DNA of 64,000 nucleotides from Coprinellus micaceus. Taxonomy: Eukaryota; Basidiomycota; Agaricomycetes; Agaricales; Psathyrellaceae. The DNA is taken from the NCBI GenBank assembly GCA_951394405.1, contig OX596340.1, forward strand, positions 3,534,001-3,598,000, read 5' to 3'. Made by a program: the position numbers and the translations under genes. The notes under the pieces are model-generated. The model did no database searches. It was given only the letters and a program-made list of their open reading frames with translations, and was not told the origin of the DNA. This document shows, one piece after another, positions 55,501-64,000 of the stretch (position 1 is the stretch's first letter; the number at the start of each line of letters is the position of its first letter).

Positions 55501-56045
55501 GGCGAACCTATTACTTTATAAGATAAGATCTCGCCATATCAATCCATCTCCGCTCAGGGTCCGCGCCAAACACACGTCGATCCTGATCAATCATTACGCC
55601 TACGCGTCTTGTCCCGATACCCTCATCTCCTCTATACCACGTCTATTTACACATTTGTCACTCTCAAACCAAACTCATGCGGCTAAGTATACCGACAGAC
55701 CACGTCTACAGAGCCTATCCATCGCACACGCCGCTGTCACTTGGGCTGCGGGGAATCTAACCCAACGAAGATAACGACTGGACACTAAGCGCCCAACGAT
55801 GCCCACAATCCAATTCGCCCTTTCTCCACGCTCGTCTCCCCCGCCTTCTGGAGCAAACTCACCGATCTCAAGATCGACATCCTCAAACTCTCCCGCGACG
55901 CACTCCCCATCACCGGGCCCTACATCGCCGGCAAAGGCATCACCGGCGCTCAGATCGTCCTGCCCACGTCCTTCGGCGTAGGTGACGACTCGTTTAAGCT
56001 CGAGTTGGATATGACTGGGGTGTCAGAGCTCACACTGGGTTGAAC
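55500..56045 (+). pseudogene. ATG7 promoter plus exon 1 pseudogene (copy P3)
   Basis: The promoter copy keeps CCATCTCCGCTCAGGGTCCG and one GATAAG (the first of the pair is changed to TATAAG, 55517-55530). From the ATG at 55799 the DNA follows ATG7 exon 1, but one C is missing in the run after ATTCGCC. The frame shifts after about eight codons. In the shifted frame [20 protein letters not shown] is still legible. Homology ends near TCAGAGCTCACACTGGGTTG, then R begins. Confidence 0.85.
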
Positions 56046-57230
56046 TACAAGTCGTCTCGCCATCGGCTCGAGTCACGACGACCTCAACGCTCTCGCTTTA
56101 CCTTTCCTTTCAGTTGGATGTTGGGGTGTGGAATGGAGATAGCTTGAACTCGATCGAGGCGAGCTTGTGGTCAGAAGAAGGAGGCCCCATCGCAGACACA
56201 AGACGTTCAGCTTACGCTCGCTATCCATTGCAATCCTGTTTCATTGTGGTCGATGTCAATGGTTCCGACCAGAACATACGCGTTCCTCTACTCGTCAGTC
56301 TATCGCTGTTTTGCTGTGGTTTCTTGCGCTCTCGTTTCGCTCTCGCTCCAAGTCTTTCTGAGGGTCGAAGAGGTTCACCCTGCGCCATCGACTTTGCACC
56401 GCACCGCCTCCCCCCGCACATCCTCCACGCCTCGACGGTACCTCTCGTCGGCGGGGGCTGTGGGTGGTGGAGCTCAAGCGGCTATCGGTCGATGGTCCGT
56501 GGAATGATACTATTCCCCTCTGTTTCGTGACACAATTATACGGTTTCTGGTGGTATCGTCGTTTGGTGGATCTTCGGCCCAAGCTCAGATATACTCTCAA
56601 CTCGAACCGTGCCATCGACCTCCGACGTAGACACCTCGGTCTCTCCGGTACTCCCCAAGCCATTAATATTTTGGGTAACGGGAATCGGAGAGTCATTGGG
56701 CGTGCATATGGAGGTCGATGGCTGTGGATCGAGAGATGTGCTGGGTTTACCTCCCTTTTCTTGTCCTTGTCGTCTTCCCAATTGTCACCGTGCACCACAG
56801 CACGATACTCGGAGTCTCGACTCAGTTCTCGACCCAGTCGACCGTTATCGTTTGCCCGTCACTGTTCTCTGCCCTTGATTGTGAATTGAGGATGGGGTCC
56901 TGTGGGCTTCGCAATATACCGATTGAGGTTGATGGGTGAGGGGAAAGAGCACGCTATATTCGTTGAGAGATGCACCCGGAGCGCGGATGTGGTGTTCGGG
57001 TGAGGATGGTCAATGTCGATGGTCGGGGGCAACCTCGGGGGTTATCGCTTCAGTATTTGACTCCATACATTTTGTTGCGCTATTGTCATTTTGTCGGGGT
57101 ATGATGCGTAGCAACATGAATTGTGAGTCGCCTTCCCATACTTTGGCTCCTTCTCTGGGCGTCGTAAGACACGTCAAGTGTATGATGAAGGTTAATTTTG
57201 TACTCGTCTCCGTACCTATATTCGACTACA
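56046..57230 (+). repeat. R block, copy 4
   Basis: Starts GTCTCGCCATCGGCTCGAGT (56052), shared with 30037 and, diverged, with 60863 and 61110 inside ATG7. It runs to about 57230. No conserved reading frame among copies. Confidence 0.6.
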
Positions 57231-57233
57231 TGA

Positions 57234-58295
57234 TTTGAATTTATGGGATATCCGGTGGTAGAACCGAATTCCTAGGAGCATTGCCACCAGACAGAATTCC
57301 TAATCGTCCAGGATGACGATGTATTCACTGGACACCCGTCCCTCGTGCACGCAGTGCAGCACCATACACCCACTAATCTTGTCCTCCCACTCGTCCTCTG
57401 GAGACCACAACTACGAGCTGGGCTTGTACAGGAGGTACGAGGTTCGGGTGTTCGTGTCGGTGGGTGGATGGGCACGCGGTGCCGGTGATGCTCTTCGAGG
57501 AATCAGTGGGCAGAGGCGACGTTGCGGTTTCGATTCTAGCTCATGGGGGGGACAGGAGACAGGTGTACACGGCCGATTCTCACTCAGGACTTGGGGAGTC
57601 GAGATGCACTCGAACCCCATCCATAGTTCCCCCTGCTTATGGAATCGAATCTCCTTCGCCGACATTCGGCACAGCGAGGTCGGTCGTGAGGAGGGGGCGA
57701 TACTCCAGAGGCGGGGAACCGTGGATGTGGGGGTTCTGGCGTCCGAAGGAAAGGTTGGGAGAGGTGATCAGGTATCGATACGGAGGGTGGTGAAGTCAAC
57801 GTCCCTGGCTTCGATGCACCGTTCAACATTCGCGCAAGACCTTTTCAGATTTGACACCATCTCGAAGGGGAGGAAGCGCTGGATTCTGAGGAGGATTCCA
57901 GAGCGGATTGTTGAGCGGTGCGTCGTCAGTGCGCTGGGTCGTCGATGTGGATCGCGTCGACTGGGAGATCCAGGGTCGAGAGAGGTGTAGATGGACGCCT
58001 GGGTTGAGTACACTATGCGATCCACGAATTCTCAGAACGCCTCTAACACCCCTCTCGCATGAACTAGTAGAACTGATAAACACGGCGAGGGATGGGGTGA
58101 GGATGCCCTAGGTATCCGTGGACGTGTGCAGTCGACGTTGGCGTCTCGGTTCAGATCGCGAGACCCAAAGGGAAAGGAACAGAGGAGCGGAGAGGAGCAG
58201 CAGGGAAGAGAGCTTGGGTAGGGAGCCATCGATTGGGGGTTAGTTGAGGTGCAGAGGAAAGGGAGATGACCGAGAGGTGGTGGTGGAGGCCAAGC
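57234..58295 (+). repeat. S block, copy 4, directly upstream of ATG7
   Basis: Matches 27890-29490 and 53470-54850 (CTCGTCCTCTGGAGACCACA at 57390). It joins without a break to the ATG7 promoter. Confidence 0.6.
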
Positions 58296-58311
58296 GGCAA
58301 TCTCCGACGGA

Positions 58312-58328
58312 GAGATAAGATAAGATGT
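58312..58328 (+). promoter_or_regulatory. Double GATA site in the ATG7 promoter
   Basis: GATAAGATAAGAT at 58314-58326, about 270 bp before the ATG. GATAAG is the core bound by fungal nitrogen-regulatory GATA factors, which control autophagy genes in yeast. The pair is preserved in duplicate promoters at 25745 and 29521 and half-lost at 55517. Confidence 0.6.
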
Positions 58329-58593
58329 TACCATATCAATGCATCTCCGCTCAGGGGCCGCGCCAAACACGCGTCGTCGCGATCCTGATCAATCAACGCC
58401 TGCGCGTCTTGTCTTGTACCCTCATCTCCTTGTACCATATAACTTCACCTTTCGAGGTTCACACCGAACTCATCCGGTTCATTGAGATCGAAGCGCCACG
58501 TCACCAGCGCCTCTTATCCATCGTGCACACCGCTCCCACTCGGGCTGCGGGGAATCTAACACAAGATAACGACCCCAACACCAGCGCTTCCCG

Positions 58594-61500
58594 ATGCCCG
58601 TCCTCCAATTCGCCCCCTTCTCCACGCTCGTCTCCCCCGCCTTCTGGCACAAACTGACCGATCTCAAGATCGACGTCCTCAAGCTCTCGGACGACGCCCT
58701 CCCCATCACCGGGTCCTACACCGCCGGCAAAGGCATTGTCGACAGGGAGACTGGGGCTGAGGTGGTGCTTCCGACGGGGTTTAGTGTGGGCGGGGAGAGC
58801 TTTGAGTTGGCGTGGGCGCAGAGGGTGGGGGTGTCGAAGGTTACTTTGGGTGGGGAGGGGCAGGGACAGGGAGGAGGGGGAGGAGGGGTGAAGGCTGTGG
58901 GGAGTTTTAAGAATTTTAATACGGTTGAGGAGTTTAAGGCGTTGGATAAGACGAGGTATTTTGATGAGGAGGCGGCCAAGGTGTGTCATTTCTCTTCCTC
59001 ACTTCCCCTAGTCATTAAACCTAACCACCCCCTCCGTAGATCTGGCACTCAATCCACACAACACGCTCTACCACCGACCTCACCCGTTTCTTCCTCATCA
59101 CATTCGCCGATCTCAAGAAATACAAATACTACTACTGGTTCGCTTTCCCAGCGTTTGTCTCGAAGCCGAATTGGGAGATCGGTGAGGAGGGGTGGGGGCC
59201 TGTGGGTGGCGTGTTGGATTTGGGGCAGGTACGCTTCTGCTCGTTGACTGCCACTTTCCCTTCCACGTTTCACTTCTCATTCCCGCTGATACGCGTATCG
59301 TGCCTTTCCCATCCCACCCCCACCGATACGCGTACCCCATGCTAACCACCCCTCCACCCATAGCTCGACACGATCAGCGCGCACCTGCGCTCCCAGCCCA
59401 CCCAGCCTGCGTTCTTCCTCATCAAGAAGAACGGGGAGAGGGTGGAGGTGGGGAGGGTGGAGGATTATGAGGAGTTCTTCAAGGACGGCGTGGCGGTTGT
59501 TGGGAACGAAGAGGTCAGTCGTCTAGCACTCGTTTCGATTAAGTCTTCCGTTCTCTTACTTTTTCGTCTTTCTATCCCCGTGACGCTCGTAAATCGTTAT
59601 ATTTTGTCCTCTGGACACTGCCCTTCTTTCACATCGCGTTTCGTGCCCATGTTCCCCGTTCGATTTTCCACTTCCACTTCTGGACCGCTCGCTTGCTGGG
59701 TCCCACGCGTAGGCCCCCCCTAGTCGACCTGTATCGCGCGCGTCGTCCATCCGGACGTCGATCTCGCGGTTCCTGCACTCGAGGTCGCGTACGCCGTCGA
59801 GGTCTAGCTCGCGTGCTCCAGTTCCTTCGCTTGTTCGTGTCCTTCTTCCTCTCACTTTCTTTCTCTTCTCCCTACCCTCCTTATTCCCGTCTTCCTTCCC
59901 TCTTTCCCTTCCTTCTTTCATTCCTCTTTCCCCTCGTCTCATTCCCCCTTACCTCATAAACAAAAGCTAACGCCCACCCCTCCTTAGCACCTAATCGCAT
60001 TCACAGACCCCTCCTCCTCCCCCACCCACCCCGGCTGGCCACTCCGGAACCTCCTCGCGTACCTCCGGGCATTGTACCCCGCGTCGACGAGGAGGGTGAG
60101 GGTTGTCAGGTGGAGGGATACGGACCACACTCCCGGGGTTTCAACGGCGAGTCATGTTTGGAGAAGTCAGGTTGGGGAGGTGTACCTCCCAGAAGGGAGT
60201 GGTGAGACCGCAGCGACGAGCGCTACGGAGGTGAAGCCGGCGGAAGGGGGTGTGAAGACGGAGACAGAAACGACGACGACGGGTGAGATAAGTGGAGACC
60301 CGACCCCGCCTAAGCCGAGCGCGGTTGGGTGGGAGCGCAACCCGCAGGGGAAGTTGGGTGCGCGGATGGCGGATTTGGGGCCTATGATGGATCCGGAGCG
60401 GTGAGTTTCCTTCTTTTCCTCTCTTCCTTGTTCCTTCTTTCCGTATGCTTCCTTCATCTCTTCCGTCCCCATCCGCTCCGCTAAGACCTCACGCTTTCCC
60501 CTCCCATCTACGAACTCACACTAACCCTCTCCCCCTATGTAGACTCGCAGCCCAAGCAGTCGACCTGAATCTCAAGCTCATGCGCTGGCGGATCCTGCCC
60601 GGGCTGGACCTCGAGCGGGTGAAGGAGACGCGGTGTCTCCTCCTGGGCGCGGGGACGTTGGGGTGTTACGTCGCGCGGGGGTTGATGGTGAGTTGGTTTC
60701 GTTTTGTTTTTTTGAGGGGGTGGTTTTTGTTGCGATTTCTTTGGACGTTATCGTTCGTTCGTTCGTCCTTTCCCTTTTTATATCGATTTCGCTATCTCGT
60801 TTCCGTTACATCGTTCTCTGCTCCTTGGACTCTTTTGTCCCTGGGCTGTTCCGGAGGAGTCCGCCTCGTCACCGGCTCCAGTCACGACCTCCGGAACGCT
60901 CTCGTTTCTTTTCTCCTCGTTTGTCAACGGGGGGCGGAGTCCCGAGCTTTCAACAGTCGCACGCGACGGAGCCGGTGGTCTGAAGGTTGAGCCTTCGTCG
61001 TGCCAGTGCGTTTTGAGCTTCCTTCCAGCTTTCCGATTCATTTGTCTCGTGACCTTTTGCCCTGTTTCGTGATCTTTTGGCGTGCCCTGGGGACGCCCAA
61101 GCGTAGATTCGTCTTCGTCACCGGATCGCGCTACGACGTCGCCGACGCTCTCGTTTCTGTTCTCCCTGTTTATTGACGGAGGGCGGGAGTCCCGAGCTAG
61201 GGCAGTCAAACAGCATTGAGCCAGTGGTCTGAAGGTTGAGCCTTCGTCGTCGCGGACACAGGCCGGGTGCGGCTTACCCTTGTTCTCGATTTCGTTTCGT
61301 TTCCTGCGCTTCGTTTCGTTGTCGTTTCCAGCTGGACAGGAGCCTACGGCCTCGACGTATCCAGTCTCGTCACCGTCACCGGCCCGCTGGAGTAGGGACG
61401 CACGCCCGTGTAAACCCCGCTTCACAGCTTCGTATCTGTGGTGGAGGACGTGGGGATGTGAACTTTCCTGACGATCTTGTGGGTTGGTGAGTTGGGGGTT

Positions 61501-64000
61501 GGTATCCAGCGCACGTTATGGCGTATTGGACTGGCGATTGTCCGGTTCTTGCCTTGGTCGTCACTTCCTTTCATTCGTTTCTTTTGTCGCACGAGTGATT
61601 TCTGCCCTCTTGGGAACCTTTCCGTCTCTTCCGGCCAGATCGTCGTCGTCTTCGTGCTCCCGTGCACCCGCGTTGGGGTTCATCCAACGTCTGTGGTTCC
61701 GGGCGCTAAAGGCGCTGCACGTAAAGTGGCCGGTGGTGTGTTGGATAGGACCTTGGGTCTTTTCGTCTTTCGGTTATGGCTGGGGTGTGCTCGTCACCTC
61801 TTTCTTTTCGATGGTCACTCTGGTCTATTTCTGTCGGAGGCGGACGGCACGCGATGCTCTGTCTGGCTTTCGACCTCGGAACCAACTTGTTAGCCTTTCT
61901 CGTTCGCTGAGGCCCCAATTCATTGGGTTTGCAGTGGCGAGAGTGTTAGACAGGGATTGAGTGTACGAGGTCGATGGTTCCGACGAGAGGAGCCACGTCC
62001 CGATATCCCTCCAAGTTGTTTCTGTTTCATTCGTTCCACTCGTCTTGGTTGTCGTTTTCAATGGCGACTCCGAATGGGAGCGTGGCGCTTGACCTCACTC
62101 TCCACCGACCCCGTTCATCGATGTTCTCTGCCCATCAGCGTCTCGCGCCCGCGATTTTAGATCGGGGACAGGGCACTGTGAGCTGGGTGACACCTGAGAA
62201 CTATGGGTCGGTGGTTGAGGAAGGAATACGCTGCCTTCCCACTCCCATGGCGCGTCCCTCTTAGTTCGTTGTTTTCTTTCACCTGTGGGTGGAGAAGAGA
62301 GGAAGATGGGGACGAGCCGAGACGCATGAGGGACCCCGCTCTCGACGTCACGGCGTGCTGGAGATCGTGCATTCACTGAGGCTGGGGATTTACCCCCAGG
62401 TGGTGTGGGTGTGTGATCCCAACATTCCCCATGGACGTCGATGGTTGAGGGTGACTCTGGGCAGTTCTCCGGGGTTTCGACTTCCCAGTGTTTCTTTGAC
62501 GCATTCTCCTTTTCTTCGTCCCTTTCGTTTCTGTGCGATGTCGAGCGCTCCCCCTTGCCATCGGCCCTTCTCTCACCCGCCTGCGGACCTCGTGGCTTCG
62601 TACCTCGAGCTTTACACCGACTCTGAACTACGGATGGTCCAAGGTGGGGCTAGTTTGGGGTCGACGGTTGAGGGAAGTTGAGCGATCGAACGTTCGGTCT
62701 GCGTCGTTTTCTACTCTCTTTTTCCTCTATTCCGTTGCGTACTTGGTGAGACGGCCGAGGTTTGGGGCTGGTCAACGTTCTCCGCTCTCGGAGGTATCGT
62801 ATTGCTGTGGCCGTTCTGGAGGTGCCTTTCTGCGGCTGTTCAGCGAGTGGAGGGACTCGAGAGCATCCCCTGGCATGCTATATGATCCGACGGACAGGGA
62901 CCCGTTGGACCTTGTTTCCCCCATCGGTTTATACGACATTCTAGCTTTCCTATTCAAGTTCTATACCCTTTCCTCTTCCTCAATTCGATCTCACTTCTCT
63001 CTCAAACTGATACTAACACTTTCTCTTCTCCCCCTCATCTAGGGCTGGGGCGTCCGCACTATAACCCTCCTCGATTCCTCGACCGTCTCCTTCTCCAATC
63101 CCGTCAGGCAGCCGCTGTTTGAGTTCGCGGATTGCCTTGAGGGAGGGAAGCCTAAGGCTGAGTGTGCGGCGGAGTCGCTGAAGAGGGTGTACCCCGGGAT
63201 TGTGAGTCCCTTTCTCATGCCCTCCTTCCCCCTCTCCGCCTTCCTCTGGGTCCACCCACATTCAAAGTGATAGGAATGCTGATACAATTGAAAATAGAAC
63301 GCGACAGGCGTGAACCTATCCATCCCGATGCCCGGACACCCTGTACCCAAAGGCCAAGAGGCGAAAGTGAAAGAAGACGTGGAGAAGTTGGAGAAGTTGT
63401 TTGATGAGCATGATGCGGTGTTCCTGTTGATGGATAGTAGGGAGAGTAGGTGGTTGCCGACGGTGCTTGGGGCGAGTAAGGGGAAGGTGAGTGGGGTTCT
63501 TTTTGGTTCATGTCCTTTCGTTTGTGTCGATTCGGTGGGAGTGCATCGAGAGGGACTCTGCGTGTGAGGCCAAGTTGACACGGTTGATCGCCTCTTTTAC
63601 TCCTCTCGCGCGCCGAAACGCCCCTCGCCGTCCGAGGTCGTCGCGGAGGTTGCGTCGAGTTCAGAAGGTGGAATATTTGGTGTCCGCTTCGGCGCGCACT
63701 GCGCTACCTCATGATATCTCCATTCCTTCCCCTCTCAGCCTCTCCACTTCGTCAATCCACATTCCACTCTGCATATTCCCGATACACCAAGCAGATACTG
63801 ACACTCGATATTTTCAATAGATCGTCATCAACGCCGCCCTTGGCTTCGACACCTTCCTCGTCATGCGCCACGGTGTACGGGCGAAGGACGTGAAGGAGGG
63901 TGCGCAGAGATTGGGGTGCTACTATTGTAACGATATCGTTGCACCTGGAGACGTACGTACCCGTTCCCTCTCCGTTTCAAACTAGGTCTAATGAAGGGTA
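58594..64000 (+). CDS. ATG7: Autophagy E1-like enzyme Atg7 (5' part, runs off the window)
   Basis: Exons seen: 58594-58980, 59040-59228, 59364-59513, 59988-60400, 60543-60687, 63043-63201, 63298-63486 and 63821-63952. The donor at 63953 leads out of the window. The N-terminal domain has [59 protein letters not shown] and [10 protein letters not shown]. The nucleotide-binding core has [46 protein letters not shown] and [16 protein letters not shown]. The catalytic cysteine lies downstream, outside the window. Atg7 activates Atg8 and Atg12 with ATP and passes them to Atg3 and Atg10 in the cytoplasm. Oddities: a G/Q-rich insertion near residue 90, a T/E-rich insertion near 315, and a 2355-bp intron (60688-63042) composed of block R, in contrast to the other introns of 60-475 bp. 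Confidence 0.96.
60840..63000 (+). repeat. R block inside the large ATG7 intron
   Basis: Contains two tandem diverged copies of a 150-250 bp segment (60863-61010 and 61110-61260, both with GTGGTCTGAAGGTTGAGCCT). It also holds segments shared with 31520-32500 and 38220-39300. It starts about 150 bp after the donor and ends before the acceptor. Confidence 0.65.

Overview
This window looks like nuclear DNA of a mushroom-forming basidiomycete (Agaricomycetes). The genes have many 45-80 nt introns with GT(A/G)(A/C)G donors. They include a secreted tyrosinase, compact eight-cysteine hydrophobin-like proteins, a CaaX pheromone-type precursor, an SV2/sugar-porter-like MFS transporter, a Plavaka/CACTA-type transposase and the autophagy gene ATG7. 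More than half of the window is mobile or duplicated DNA.

Layout. 1-8.4 kb: the 3' part of a Plavaka/CACTA-like transposase gene, cut six codons before the end of its coding exon by an apparently pristine Ty1/copia retrotransposon (1516-7723; 383-bp LTRs with no difference seen, 5-bp target duplication TGATG, one uninterrupted gag-pol frame). 8.1-8.56 kb: six hairpins sharing one architecture (variable stem, YTCGA, loop, TCGAR, bulged T, matching stem), just upstream of and inside the start of a large unknown gene (8.6-11.36 kb). 12-16.8 kb: two ordinary minus-strand genes, an AIM9-like mitochondrial phosphotransferase and an MFS transporter with a probable lesion.

17.3-38.2 kb: a family of tiny secreted proteins with the hydrophobin cysteine order, arranged as a mirror (A, B, C on plus at 18-21 kb; D, E on minus at 35.4-37.6 kb; A pairs with E and C with D). 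Between the arms are a putative small single-pass membrane protein with a PPxY motif, a six-exon secreted tyrosinase, a 1.2-kb TIR element with GGTTTAAACC motifs, and a CaaX peptide-pheromone precursor carrying two copies of its peptide.

25-64 kb: a broken-up array of a unit derived from the 5' end of ATG7. In order, a unit has a promoter with GATAAG sites (P), exon 1, a block R that also fills the 2.36-kb intron of ATG7, and a block S. The intact gene starts at 58594 and runs off the right edge. Two upstream units keep exon 1 as a pseudogene (nonsense at 30 kb, frameshift at 55.8 kb) and one keeps only the promoter.

39.3-53.5 kb: a ~14-kb multi-gene mobile element inserted at the R/S junction of one of those units. 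It has diverged terminal inverted repeats, a DD34E rve-type integrase gene, three further multi-exon genes of unknown function (two transcribed inward from the TIRs), and two internal arrays of a 160-bp repeat in inverted orientation. I found no DNA polymerase, ATPase or capsid gene, so it does not look like a Maverick. It is the best candidate here for a poorly described system.

Limits: all exon joins were made by eye from splice signals and frame. Family names rest on motif recognition, not on a search. Boundaries of R/S/P repeats and of the 14-kb element are approximate.
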